Below, one piece after another: positions 1 to 12,770 of a stretch of 64,000 nucleotides of DNA (positions are counted from its first letter, which is position 1; every line of letters begins with the position of its first letter). The notes beneath the pieces are model-generated. The model saw only the letters and a list, made by a program, of their open reading frames with translations. It did no database searches and was not told where the DNA came from. Source of the DNA: Sipunculus nudus (taxonomy: Eukaryota > Annelida > Sipuncula > Golfingiida > Sipunculidae); assembly GCA_026874595.1 (NCBI GenBank), contig CM049307.1:75244643-75308642 (forward strand), written 5' to 3'. The position numbers and the translations under genes are program-made.

Positions 1-3000
1 TGAAACAGTCTCATCTTGAGGCTCGGCTGACCTTGTTCAGGAAGTTCACCATCTGTAATAAACATGTCTGATATAATCTAGGTAAGAAAAACAGCAAAAA
101 GTTACACCTTTCACATGGCAATCCAGTGTTTTCAAACCGTTTTGGGCAAAATTTTTTGGATCAAGCCCAGGAGGTGGTTTTTAAACTGTTTTAATGCAAA
201 ACATTAGTCCACTTTGCTTAAGTGTTGTGTAAACGTTAAAGAATGGTTTGGATCTAGTTTTCAGCAAACTGGTAAATTGTTTACGGCATTTCCCTCCAAA
301 ACTATTGGTTACATCCCCTATTTCCTTTGGCCTTATGTCCGTGTGAATGCACAAAATGGATTCAAACTGATCTGGTCATACTGATTTGCCCAAATCGTTT
401 TAAAAAGCTTATTGTGTGAAAGGGGTAATAATATAAACAGAAATTCTGACAGTAAATCCTTAATTTATTAATGCTAAGGTCAAAAATATCAATTATATGT
501 TTCTCAAGCACTTTTTTTGGAAAACAATGCTGGTGGGCAGCTTTTCATTTTTATTTTTTACTGTAAAAATAGCACTGAATATTAGAGTAAATATCAGACA
601 TCATTAGGGGGTAAATTGACCAGTTTTGGGGTCACAGATTATTTTTGTTAGTAGTGAACACACAAAAACACACATGATTATGTGCCTGGGATAATACCTC
701 ATGTTCAACTGTTTGTCTTGCTGCACTACAAGAATTAAGATAAAAGTACCAGAAATGCCAAGGAGGAAAAATCATAAAGAAAGGTCAGGTGTGTAGATGG
801 GGCTTTTTAATCACCAAAGTTTTATTATCGCAATAACTTCTGTTTCGCAAACATTGCTAATTTGAAACCCTCATGAACAAAAGGGCAACAACAGTATTCT
901 GTACCTGCTAATGGGTCTAGCTTGTCTTTCTCCTTCAGGTCTTCTGTCAGGGAGTCATGTAGAAACTCAGGCAGATTATCTGGGTTGAAACAGCAGTATT
1001 TTTTATGAGATGATAAAAGCCCAAGTTGACCAATGAAGCTGCAACCATTGCAGCGGAAAGGGCATGCTACCTGAGGAATAAACAAATTTTATAATAATCA
1101 TGATATAGAAGACACCCCACCCCATGTAAAATGTAATAATTTATTTGCTGAATTTCAATACTATATACCTCAGATATATACTAACTTTACAATATCTGGT
1201 AGCTGTTAATTATCATTATGTTTAGCTGAAGTATAATTCACTATATACAGATTGCAGTATATAAAATATAATACTCATTTAATTGTTTTGCCCTTTTTTA
1301 AATAAAAATTTACAATAAATACAAACAATTTTGGCCAAAGAAGAGTATTTTCTGAGTGGTATGCTTTACCTACTTCTATCACTCACTGGTCTTTCCACAA
1401 TTTATTTCAGATAAAACAGGCCATTTAAAGCTGCATGGTCATTTACAAAAAAAGTCCAGATTTTCACATTTACATTTCATATTTTTCCACAGTGATTAAA
1501 TATATAAATATGGTGCTACTATACAGAAACCTGAAACCTAACCTTACCTGTTGGTCTCCAATAATATTCTCCAGGATAAAGTCATGGTGCATGTCCTGCT
1601 TCCGTAAAGGTTTTCTGAAAAAAAACAAAATGTTTTCTGAAATAATACAAAAGTTTTTCTGAAATAATACAAAAGTTTTTCTGAAACTAGAATACTGACA
1701 GGTCAGGAAAGGCCCTGCAAAAGGCCTGTGACCTTGACTTTTGACCTTTTGACCCCAAAGTCAAAATGTTTCCTTCTGCTATAGGTAGGTGAGCTATATG
1801 TGGAAGACAGATGGTTTGAGATGAAAAGTTTGGCTGAAAATACATCCACAATCTTTTTAAAGAAGTGGGTCAATCCATCCTGAAGTTATCATCCAAAAAC
1901 AAGGGACAAATGGACGGAAAGGGTGATTACTATAGGGCACCCGCTTTTTCAAGCTAGGCCCTAATAATACAAAAGGTTTTCTGAAATAATACAAAATATT
2001 TCATGGTACTTATGTGAGGATCAACAATCAAACATTACATTATTACATGTTTGACAATTAAATATTTATTTCTACATATCTGTTAAATCATTCACATAAA
2101 TAAATTCTGCTTCAGATAAACATTTATACTCTGAAATTATCAAACTGACTTTATTCAGAGTATGCATACTGTACCATATATACTCTGTTCTACCAACCTA
2201 TGTCCACCTGTTTTTTTTTAAACTTTCTTAAAACTTTATTTTTTTCAATAATTTCCTAATAAGCTGCATATGGAGGTGAAGGCCTTATATGAGAATCAAG
2301 AACTTTACAATAAATCTCTGGTTTCTGTTTCTTTTATTAATTCAAAGGTTTATATACAATTGTGACATAAGGCAATTCTTTGTTCACAAGGAGACCACTC
2401 CATTTATGGCTATTAGGGTCATAATTGTATCCGCCAAAACGAAGTTTTGCGGATACTATATTTTTGACCGGGTTCCACCATCACCGCCGCGGCGTTCATT
2501 TCGGGAAAACTCCTCTGAGACTACTGGACGGATTTTTCCTAAACTTACACAAATTATCGGGTCACATGTGAACTGCTGCGCCCCCATTTTGTTTTGACCT
2601 CTGACCTTTCCTCTCTGCCCAGCGTCCATTTGTGCATCTGTTTCCACACATAAACCCACATATCTCGGGAACCGTTTGACCGATCAAGAAAAAAATTTTA
2701 CACAAATGTAGCCCTTGGATAGCTTTATAACATACAGAAAAAAAGGTGGCGCCACCTGCAACCATGTTCACACAGTGTCCATCTGTTCATCTGCCTTGGG
2801 TTAAAATCACTCATATCTCTGCAGTGGTTTGACTAATTCACCTAAAATTTGGCATGCGTATACATCCTAGATAGCTTTCATGATTTTGTGACAGGTGGCG
2901 CCTCCTACATTCATGTTAATGCTGCAGACATCCAAGCTCATATCTCAGGAACCGTTTGACCAATCAGTAAAAAAATTTTTACACAAATGTAGCCCTTGGA

Positions 3001-6000
3001 TAGCTGTATAACATATACAAAAATGGTGGCGCCACCTGCAGCCATTTTTGCACAGCGTCCATCTGTTTGTCTGCCTTGGGTTAAAATCACTCATATCTCT
3101 GCAGTGGTTTGACCAAATTACCTGAAATTCGGAATGCATATACATCCCACATAGCTTTCTTGATTTTATTACAGGTGGCGCCACCTACATTCATGCTGTA
3201 GACATCTATGCTTATATCTCGGGACTCGTTCGACCAATCAGGAAAAAAAATTTACACAAATGTAGCCCTTGGGTAGCTTTATAACATAAACAAAAATGGT
3301 GGCCCCACCTGCAGCCATTTTTGCACAGCGTCCATCTGTTTGTCTGCCTTGGGTTAAAATCACTCATATCTCTGCAGTGGTTTGACCAAATTACCTGTAA
3401 ATCGGCATGCATATACATCCTGGATAGCTTTCTTGATTTTATGACAGGTGGCGCCAGCTTCATTCATATTCACGCTTCAGACATTAATGCTAATATCTCC
3501 GGACTCGATTGACCAATCAGGAAAAAAATTTTACACAAATGTAGCCCTTGGATAGCTTTATAACATACACAAAAATGGTGGCGCCACCTGCAGCAATTTT
3601 TGCACAGCGTCCATCTGTTTGTCTGCTGTGGGATAAAATCACTCATATCTCTACAGTGGTTTTACTTTTCCACCTGAAATTTTGCATGTGTATACATCTT
3701 GGATAGTGTCTCGTTCAAATAACAGGTGGCGCCACCTACAATCATGTTTCTAATATGTAACACATGTAACTCTATTTCCCCTTGCCACTCAATCCATGCC
3801 TCACTTCACCCGTCCTACTCTGATTCTGGTGGATACACGTAGTCGCTTGTCGACTACCCGTATTATAGTTTTTTAGGCAACTGACCAGGTGAACTATACT
3901 GAAGCATGACATTGTGCAGGAAGAAAGGTAAACTTGATCATGGGAGCCCTGGGGGATTATCAGGTAGTCATAGGGATACACACTTTATTTTAGATTTTTT
4001 GTATTAAAATTTAATATAAAGGTCATTATCATACCTGTCTTCTGGACATGTTTTACTGTTCTTCAGCCATTCTGTGATGCACTACAAATAAAATATTTTA
4101 AAATTTTCAGTTTTCAGTGGTATTAACCTTGACAAAAAAAAATAAGTAAACTTAAATAAGGAGTTCATACAGCACACATATATATTTTGAAATGAAACAA
4201 TAGCTTTGATTACAAAACAATTATTTGATACAAAGCAGTGTATACTAATGGTTTGCCATTTAATTGACTATATCATGATCATATCAATAATTGGTCACTT
4301 TCTTTCATAATTGATTAAATTGATTGTATATGCATAACTGATCATAAAGCATTATGTATGCAAATCAACATAATTTCCATTATCCCCATAAGATATTCTT
4401 ATTCTGTCAGAGATAAAAGAAAGATGGGGAACAAACAGAGTAACAACATTAAAACTTGTCTAACATATTAACAAGTTATAATCTGTAAATAAATTAAGGC
4501 AGAGTAACTCCAGGTTTTTTTTAAGATTTCAAATTTTCAAACCATGGAATGTTATATGGACTTACTGTATTACAAAATGTGACCAAATGGTGCCCTGTGA
4601 CAATTAACTGTGTTATTGACAAGGCACCACATTGTGCCCTGTGACAACTAACCATATTACAGAATGTGTGACCACACGGTGCCCTCATTGGGTCCCGGAA
4701 CACTTCCTGGCACACTGAGCAGTACAGATGCTGACTCACAGACTCCGGGTTTAAGAAATATCTGTAGAGTAAAACAAAAACATGTAAAACATTGCCAAGC
4801 TGTGAAACCTGAGCCAACAAAGTTATTGGCCTTTCAGAAGAACTACACAAGTGGCCCATGGGCCATGAGGCTCAGCTGAATTTGACATGTATTATAAGAA
4901 TTGACCTAATTTCAGGATTCAAAGGAGACTTGCCAAGGTTAAGGACCTCCATGGAATTTACAATAGAAAGTTCCAAGGAAAATGGATGCAATTTGTACCA
5001 TGTCTGGCTGCTCAGATTCATATTTGTGGCCCATAGCTCACATAATATAGCCTATTAGGCCACCATGACCTAATCCCCAAGAACTTTTGCCAGAGACCTC
5101 CCAGAATTTTACGTTAGAAGATTCTAGGCCTACTGGATACAATTTGTGCCCAGTCTGACTGTGTGGGTGCTTATATGACATCTTTTCCCTATAGATATAG
5201 GCTGACAACAGAGGTATGGAAGATTAAATATTGGCCTGATGTTCAAAAATGTAGGCTTCAGTTTATTTAACAAACTGGATCACTTCAGTTTAAATATGAT
5301 CACCAGCCACCACCACCATTAAGACCTATTTTAAGTCTGAATGTGTTTCCCTTGTTCGTTATATTATAGGTCACAATAAAAATCTGTTATTTTATTAATT
5401 GTCCATGCATATGTATGCTCTGTTTATGTTGATGTAACTGAGATAGTTATAACAAGTTCTGAATTAAGAGGTACACTTATTTCTATCACCCAATCAGAAA
5501 TACTCCGAGTCCCTGTAACAAAATGGTGAAGTCACTTTAAAAGTGAGTCCCAATTTTGAGGGAAAGAATTATAAACTATCCAAAATATTATGGTGATTTA
5601 GAAAAAATAAATAAAATTTTAGATATAACCTTGAAGACCAAATTTTGAACTCATCAGAGAACATGAGAAAACTGGTGTGTTAAATTTAAGGCAAATATCT
5701 TCAGTATTTCCAAACTTATGGCCATCACTGTTATACTCACAATAATCCCAGAATTGCACTGGTTTGACCTTGAACATCAATTTCAAGATCACCAGATATC
5801 AATCTCTTCTGAGAACTTGGTGAACTCAATTTGTGTTTCAAATCTGAGGGGGGGGGGAATTCAATACTTCCTAAGTTATCAAGTTCACAAGAAATCCTGT
5901 ACGGGATGAATTATAATTCAGCTTATTTGACTTTGAAGATCCTGGTCAAGGTCACCAGTTGTTTAATACCTGCAAATTGCTTATTATTATTTATGCATGT

Positions 6001-7256
6001 CTATACATGATGTACATAAATACATGACTGGTATTCACCTAGGCACAATAGAGTCTATATTATCACCTCTGGGTAATTTTACAATTCAAAATGCACACAC
6101 ACACACAAATCTGAACAAACCTGTACAGATAAGGTCAAACTCCTAGTTAAGGCTATGTTCACATTTTAAACAGGCCTTTTCCTCTAACCTACATTTATGC
6201 ACATATAAAAGTTGACAAAGATAAAAAATCCAAAGATCCATGAAAGTATTTTTGAGTTATCTCAATTGCAAGAAAACTCTGCAAAGGCAAAAGGACCGTG
6301 TTAAAAACATGGTATCCACTGTCTTTGTCTGGGGATACAATAAGTATAGATCTATTCTGCTTCAAGGTTGAAACTGTTGTTGAGGCTCAAGTAGTACTGG
6401 CAGATACTCAAAGTCAGGACCAGCCTAGAGTCAGATTTTAGACTTCAGCTTGGAAGGCTAGATGCACAAAGTCACCAGTCTTTGAAAATGTCAGACAACT
6501 CCACTGAAACCATTTCTGTATCAAATATTGAAGGGAAAATATGCAGTACTTCAAAAGTTACACACATTGGGTGATACCAGCAAATATGCATGAACACAAC
6601 AACTGCTCAAGTCGTCGTTTAATACCGCGTTAATAACAGCAAAAGTCCTAAGTCCATTGGTCTGCTTGTATAGGAAATGAACACTGCTTATCAAACTGCT
6701 ATAGCAGACTTGCATGACATAAATATATGCAGCAGACTGATGCAGTTTGACACACAGTAAGCTATATATAAGATTAATATGGAATGACTTTCTAGTTTTT
6801 ATCCCACAGAAGTACCAGAATTACATGCAAATGCTCCAGGCTGGTCAGCAGGATAGATCCTCACCGGAGTAGGCTGTTGCACTAACCATGCCAACCATGT
6901 TCAAGTGGTACATACTGTAGCTACCAGGTGGCGTGCCTGCTTTGTTTATGCAACTGATCTCTCCCAGTGCATATTTTTTTCCACATGTGTACAGGAATAA
7001 GCAAACGGTTTCAGAATGAAACATTACACATAATGAAAAAAAAAACACATCGAACACTTCACATTACGTTAGACATAGTTACAGTAAATAGGTAACAATA
7101 TTCAATAACAATTAACATTCTGTCATTTCTGAAGTCGCTTCCCAAGAAACAAGTGCCAATACGTCTGGACATGAAAACTGACCTTTCCTCATAAGTCTCT
7201 TTGTCTTCTATATTATCATCTTCTTTTCTGGATCGTTTTTTACCCCGTCCTGACAT
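1..7256 (-). CDS. RING finger / TRAF-type zinc finger protein, probable E3 ubiquitin ligase (3'-partial, six exons)
   Basis: Coding exons on the minus strand, read across GT-AG sites with matching phases, are 7256-7183, 4761-4653, 4081-4035, 1614-1548, 1070-905 and 52-1; the last runs off the window. The first 171 codons are visible. A short basic N terminus (MSGRGKKRSRK) leads into a RING domain with C39, C42, C54, H56, C59, C62, C73 and D76, so the last zinc ligand is Asp in a CPEDR motif. That C3HC3D form is known from NRDP1/RNF41, LNX and TRAF6. A second cysteine-rich stretch (C102, C106, C109, H121, C125) looks like a TRAF/SIAH-type zinc finger. By family knowledge such proteins transfer ubiquitin from E2 to substrates. 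The start is the first ATG of exon 1. I do not recognise an exact orthologue. Introns carry a MITE and two Helitron-like insertions. Confidence 0.8.
105..425. mobile_element. TA-flanked MITE, family J copy 1
   Basis: The element begins with a CCTTTCACA-type end and closes with TGTGAAAGGGG, forming terminal inverted repeats, and it is bounded by TA on both sides (103-104 and 426-427). A clearly related copy lies at 27708-28101 in NPRL3 intron 2. They share the block around AGCCCAGGAGGTGGTTT. No coding capacity is seen. TA flanks point to a Tc1/mariner-like mobiliser, but that is inference. Confidence 0.7.
1618..2000. repeat. Short tandem repeat (about 22 bp) interrupted by family E element
   Basis: Copies of a unit containing TTTCTGAAATAATACAAAA lie at 1618-1686 and resume at 1965-2000. 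The interruption is the family E insertion. The array sits in the intron of the RING gene between the 1614-1548 and 1070-905 exons on one side and the family A element on the other. Confidence 0.6.
1687..1964 (-). mobile_element. Short Helitron/Helentron-like element, family E (reverse orientation)
   Basis: Read on the minus strand, it starts TTAGGGCC with a nearby inverted partner (GTGCCCTA) and ends with a small hairpin (CTGAC/GTCAG) followed by TATTCTAG. It has split a short tandem repeat of about 22 bp (unit containing CTGAAATAATAC). Left flank ends CTGAAA and right flank begins TAATAC, so removing the element restores the unit exactly. Insertion between A and T without target duplication and a CTRR-type 3' end are Helitron hallmarks. 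It is 278 bp with no ORF. Confidence 0.65.
2428..3868 (+). mobile_element. Helentron-like non-autonomous element, family A copy 1
   Basis: The 5' end is a near-perfect 30-bp hairpin (GTATCCGC...GCGGATAC around a GAA loop). The body has about four tandem units of roughly 275-279 bp, each a dimer with two GGTGGCGCCACC-type palindromes. The 3' end has a repeat of the 5' arm (GGATACACG), then a hairpin (GTAGTCG/CGACTAC), then TATTATAG, a decayed CTAG terminus. Copies at 47049-47949 and 59708-60829 define the ends. The periodic minus-strand reading frames in it are repeat shadows, not genes. It lies in an intron of the RING gene. Confidence 0.75.
5560..5960. repeat. Diverged repeat resembling family F
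   Basis: The segment contains phrases such as TTTGACCTTGAA and GGTCAAGGTCACCAGT that recur in the 56280-57245 element. Ends are not clear. It lies in the first large intron of the RING gene, and I see no exon in it. Confidence 0.4.
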
Positions 7257-8512
7257 CGTGTTCTCCTCGGCTTCAATTCAACAGTTTCAACATTCACTGA
7301 CAGCAGTTGTGGACTGTGCTGTCACATCTGTTCAAATCGCCCGCGAACCAAGTAGGACAACAACATGGAAAAGTCGGCTCATTGAGAACTCGACACCTAA
7401 AAAGACTGGTACGCAAATCAACGGTTATTACTGAAACGCGTTCACTGTTTATACAAAAATGCTAACGTGCATGCGGCCTTAAGTGCGGACGCCGTATAAA
7501 TCGATATAAATCTTGCAAATATAAACTTAAATAAGAAGTTTTGACTGACATTTTAAAAATTTAAGATGAAGTTTTTCAATTTCAAAAATGGATAAAATTT
7601 ATCGTTTAAAGGGGCCTAATCACCTATCTGGCCTTCATAAATTAATGGTAATCCCTTGGGGTTTTTACAAAATATCCCAGAAAACGTGGATATCACCGCA
7701 CACAAGCTGCTTGTTTTGTTTATATCAAAGTGTTCATGACATAAAAATAATCACAAAATAATCAAAACAAATTTAACAAACGCATCTGGCGGTAAGCCAG
7801 ATAAGCCAGAGCTTTGCAAATGGTGTTTTGCAACAAGTGACCTTTCTCCCTCCGCATATATGCATTATGCAACCTACCACCTGCCGTGTTTAAAAACAAT
7901 TAAGTTTAAACATCCTTCATGGGGGCGTTATAAGAACTTCAGAAAGCCAGAATTATCCTTAAATAATTGATATATGATCAGAGGAAGCCAGATATCCCAT
8001 AAATTCTTTTTTTTTTCAATAGGTAGGTGTGAATAAAAGTGTAATAATAGCATTAAAAATATTTACATTATGTCATCAATTCAAGTTGTCGCATGTCATA
8101 AATATAGATTCAAATTAGCTATTAGCCGAAAATGAGAATGAAAAAAATGAATACTGTACCCTTGTAACATTTCATATTTTAATCCCGTCTCTGTCCACAT
8201 TTTGACATTTAAAGCTCTTTTCTTGCAAAATTACGTTTTATTTGATATTTGTTGATTGTTCCACGAGAATTATAAAGATATTAGTAGAGACCACGCACAA
8301 ACAACAATATTTTTTTTTTTTTTTTTGCAAATGAGAACCAGGTACTCGGTAATGTTGCTATTTTTTTCTCTTTCTTCGATTCCTTCATGGAATTCTTAAA
8401 GTAATGGTAACGGACTGATATTTTTTTAATTATATGTAATATTTCCAGTTTTTCGGTTTTAATACTTGCAAGCGTGCAAAGTTTTTATGCACGTGTCTCA
8501 ACAGGTAAATGC
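7257..8512. other. Intergenic region upstream of the RING gene
   Basis: This is the presumed promoter and 5' UTR side of the minus-strand RING gene. I see no TATA box at a convincing distance, no second gene and no clear repeat; it is AT-rich with short homopolymer runs. Confidence 0.5.
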
Positions 8513-8525
8513 AATAATAATAATT

Positions 8526-8569
<44 letters not shown>

Positions 8570-8579
8570 TATAATAATG
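8513..8579. repeat. (AAT)n microsatellite
   Basis: About twenty AAT/TAA triplets occur with a few interruptions (TTATAG, TTATAA). Confidence 0.95.
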
Positions 8580-9036
8580 ATTCCCCTGCTCGGACCATAT
8601 TTTTAGTTATCATATTTGGTAGATCGACAGATTTATTAATTTAGGTTTACAATTATTACTTAAAATGTCCCCGAAGAAAGTTAATGTTTGTTTGTTAAAA
8701 TTGGAAACCAGCGCGTGTAAGTGTGCGTGCATTTAAAGGCCTATTCTTTTTTTCAAACGATATTATTACATATTTATTCTATATATTTAGCCATTCTCTT
8801 ACTCTTAATGATAAATCAAAAGGTTTCCTTTTATTTTCAAAATAATTATATTGATTATTTCTTTTCGGACAGGCACACCTATAGAACTCGTAATTATGTG
8901 ACACCTATATATTTGATTTTTTTTTTCGCGTAATGTTGGTGTAATGAATATGTCCAGTTCCACGAACATGCGCATTGCGTACGTATATATGCTTATCGTC
9001 TGCTCTGTTCAGGTAGCATGAAGTAGTAACGCGTAT

Positions 9037-9037
<1 letters not shown>

Positions 9038-9068
<31 letters not shown>
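9038..9068. repeat. Poly(C) tract, 31 bases
   Basis: An uninterrupted run of C. Its length in the assembly may be unreliable because such runs are hard to sequence. Confidence 0.95.
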
Positions 9069-9069
<1 letters not shown>

Positions 9070-9989
9070 AGTTACGACAGATACAAATCAGAGGTTCAAA
9101 CAGGAACATTCGTCGTTATAAAATAGTTTTATCTTTTCACCTTTAGAATCTGAGATATGATTATATTATATTATATTATAAAGTGTCAAGATCTGATCGC
9201 TCTTTGTCGATGTCCACCAGTGTTCAGTTCCAGTTGCTGAAGATAGATGGCGCTAGTTCCGTGGGCCAGGTCTGGTCCAAATTCGGACGGGGCTTACAGG
9301 TAAAGAAATACAAAGCAGCGGGCAATGCTGAGAGCTAAACCAGGTTTTATCACACTGCCATAAAAAGTAAAAAAAAGTAGTCTTGTATAGACTAGAAAAA
9401 GCGACCTTTTCCTCGAAGTATCTGAAAATACTGATACATTTCCGAGCTTTTTTATTTCCAAAAATGAAATATATAATTATATAGCCTATCCAACCATATA
9501 CAAATCATGATCCATTCGACATACACTTAGTATGTTTAATATTAATGTTTAAAGAGTACAGATTTATCGGTAATAGTATCCCCTACGGATTTGAAACATT
9601 TCATAGATTATAATTTCAACCATTTTTTTAGCTCTCAACTGTATATATTTGTGGAACAAGGTGATATTTAATGCTGCTGATTTTACCTCCACTGGCATTA
9701 TTAACACAAGGATTATATAACCTTACTTGCCTCTCCTTTCTTTTCTTTTCTTTGCTTTGCTTTCCCTTCCTCCCTATTGCTTTCCTTTCCGTAATACTAT
9801 CCTTTCCTTTCCGTAATCCTTTACTTGATATAATACATCTGTTTCCCCAATATAAACCTCAAATCTGTGTATACCACTGATACCTAAAAAAAGATTCTTC
9901 TGTTACAAATTGATCACTTTTATTTACAAAGTACTCTGTAAAACCAAAACTTTTTTTAAATAGTGCTAATGACCTGTCCTTAACACTTC

Positions 9990-10071
9990 CCACGCAGCAG
10001 TCGCATTCCATTCCCGTAATTCATTTCATGAAGGGAATGGATTACAGAAATGGAATGCGACCGCCGCGTGG
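9990..10071. repeat. 82-bp imperfect hairpin
   Basis: Left arm CCACGC..GTCGCATTCCATT..GTAAT pairs with right arm ATTAC..AATGGAATGCGAC..GCGTGG with a few mismatches and a loop around TTCATGAA. Stems are about 37 bp. It may be the core of a small foldback element; no TSD is obvious. Confidence 0.75.
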
Positions 10072-12145
10072 AGGTAGACAAAGATGCCAATGATACAGTG
10101 TTCGGTACTTATTCTACATAAAATCTATATAATTTTTTCTTTATCCATATTGAACCCACATCATGGAGGCATCTGAAATAATAAGACCAGTAACTTTAAA
10201 CATAGATTTAAGTTTAGTTTTATTTATGATTAAAACAGAGTTCGATTTATTTAGGCCTTTTGTGCCGGTGCCATTTTACGCAAGAGGTTAAATATTTGTC
10301 CTCGCGTGACTTGTTAATCAAGCGATGATTTCTAAATATATACATATCGCTGCAAACTTCACTGATGCAGACGTGTGTATCACGTACACGTATGGACCAC
10401 GTTAATAAATTTCATGTGTGTTGTAAACATTTATTGTCGTCTTTTGTCACATGTCGAATTCGCCATTCAACGGACGGCTCCAGTACTATTAAATTAATTA
10501 ACAACTGCATGTTATTCTATAGACAAAGCCATCAGGATTCGCCATTGGTCAAATGTTTATACATGTATATGTAAAGAGAAACAAGATTACCTGTGTTTGG
10601 TTTTGCATTTGTGTACTTAGAGAAGTTTTGCACACGATACAAGGAATATAAACAATTAATTTTTTTTATAATTTGCATCGATATAACATTTTGGATGCAG
10701 ACCAAACCAAAGGTGCAAACCATGCCATGCACAGTGGCGGATCCAGAGGGGGGGAGATAGCTGTGGGAGCTATAGCCCCCCCCCCCCCACGAGGTTCTGG
10801 CCTCTCTGAAAAAAACTTAGGCAGTACCTGTGCTTGTCATGCATGTGTAGGTCAGTATAGAATAAGTCTCAAAGCCTGTCTGGTGGACACTCTCCTACTT
10901 ACAGCCAAACGACCAAATCTCTGCCCTGTTCGAGTCCACAACAGTGTAGCATTCTTTTTTTCTTACAATTTCACGTGTGTTGAGTCCTTCCCACTAACCA
11001 GTATGCCAGTAACCAGTAACACTTTGCGACATATTAGCTCCCCGAAATAATTCCTGGATCCGGGTTCGAAAATTTCACTCCTCGTTATTAACTAAACGTT
11101 ACAACAATTACATTGCCATTCTTAAGATGTCTATTTTTTCTTTTATTACGCAGAAATCTAGTGACTATACAGTCTTCTAGAATTGATCAAAACTTGCAGA
11201 CGGTTATCTTTTACTTGGATAAAATCCTAAGTAATTTCTGAAAGTGTGATAATAATTGCTGGCTCCTCCCGACCCCAGTATTGTGAAACGAAACGCTAGC
11301 ACTTAAGGATGCAAATTGGTTTTTATAGCAGTTGGTACTTCCATAAAGTCTGTACATAATTAAATTAACATTTGCTCCCAACACCATCACAACATTACAG
11401 TATATAATGTTTATTTTCGTAAATGATATCGACATTGTAAGCGGCAGTGACGTAGGACGCTGCCTGTTGGGCCGCAAACTGTGAGATCAAGTGTCAACAA
11501 CTCTTTAATGATCATTTGTACCCGATTGTCAACAGTGCCACCTACCGAGAGACTACGAAACGCTCATTTGCGAAACCTCCATTTTTGGTATTTGTAAAAT
11601 TAGAGCAATTAGTCCCTGTACCATTGCACTAAATGCATGTTCATGTGTTTATTCTTGTGTTAACATTCATTTATATGATATTTAGCAAATTATCAGTTTA
11701 CAATAATTCCCGTTATAATAACATGATGCAATATTTTCTTTAGTCATTTATACATGCAGAATGTCTGACGGTTCTCTAACACTATCACTATTTAACACCT
11801 ATATGTAAAAATGCAAAAATAATTCAAAATATTTGATATATATACACCTTATCAGAAAATATTTCTTTTGTATGTAGATATTAGTGCCAACAGGCACAGG
11901 AATAAACTTATTTTTCCGCCACTCTTTCACCAAAAAAAAATTGGGGGACGGGAACAGTCCCTCGATGCAGCCAATTAACCTTAGAAATAGGCCGTTCAGT
12001 GACAACATGAATTTGTTTGTAAACAGCTATAAACATATGAGTTTTACATGGATTCTACAAAAAGTTATAATAACTAATCGAGGTACTTTTCATGGCTCAG
12101 GTTGTGGCGTTCAGCAGAATCTAGAGATGGAGGAAGAAACCTGAG
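10072..12145. other. Intergenic, no gene seen
   Basis: A segment from about 10732 (CAGTGGCGGATCCAG) to about 11070 (CTGGATCCGGGTTCG) has GGATCCAG-type inverted ends and could be a decayed hAT-like MITE. The rest shows only short non-conserved frames. A G-run and a C-run occur at 10748-10790. Confidence 0.4.
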
Positions 12146-12149
12146 AACC

Positions 12150-12400
12150 AGATAATGTAATAATATATAATAATAAATAATAATATATAATAATCTACAA
12201 TAAAATATAATATTATATATAATAATATATATACATATATATATATATAATAATATATATACATATAATATAATAATATATATACATATATATATATAAT
12301 CTACAATAAAATATAATATTATATATAATAATATATATAATATAATATAATAAAACATAATACAATATAATATAATACTGATGAATAGTGATGAATAGTG
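12150..12400. repeat. AT-rich low-complexity array with an internal duplication
   Basis: It is made almost only of A and T. The sequence ATAATCTACAATAAAATATA followed by ATATTATATAT occurs twice about 107 bp apart, so part of the tract was duplicated as a block. Reading frames across it are composition artefacts. Confidence 0.8.
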
Positions 12401-12770
12401 ACAACTGATGAAACATATGTATAAACCCCCTGGCAAAAATTAATTTGTTCTCACAAATTATTTTTTGTTAATTTTGTTTAGTCAAAGCATGAATAAAACA
12501 CAAAGCTAGCCCTCACAGTCGGCATCTTAAATGAGTGATTAAATACCGTTATATGTGTGGTGTAAATTCTCGTCCGCGTATAAAGTTAAATGTGTTTATT
12601 GGGCACAATGCAACATAAAGAAAATGAAAGTCAGAGGCTATCAATAATTATTAATGCATAATTTGTTAACATACATAGCAGCAATACGCAAATGTAGATG
12701 TTCATTATTATGCGAGGAATTTTAACCTATATATTTTGATATTGATAATCTATATTTAAAGCATATATGT

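Noticed and set aside
2456..3463. Minus-strand frames of 67-83 codons with a shared motif ([15 protein letters not shown])
   Set aside because: They repeat with the tandem units of family A and recur in families A copy 3; they are repeat shadows without splice or start support.
12074..12436. Long minus frame rich in Ile and Tyr
   Set aside because: The tract is almost pure A/T; the frame is a composition effect.
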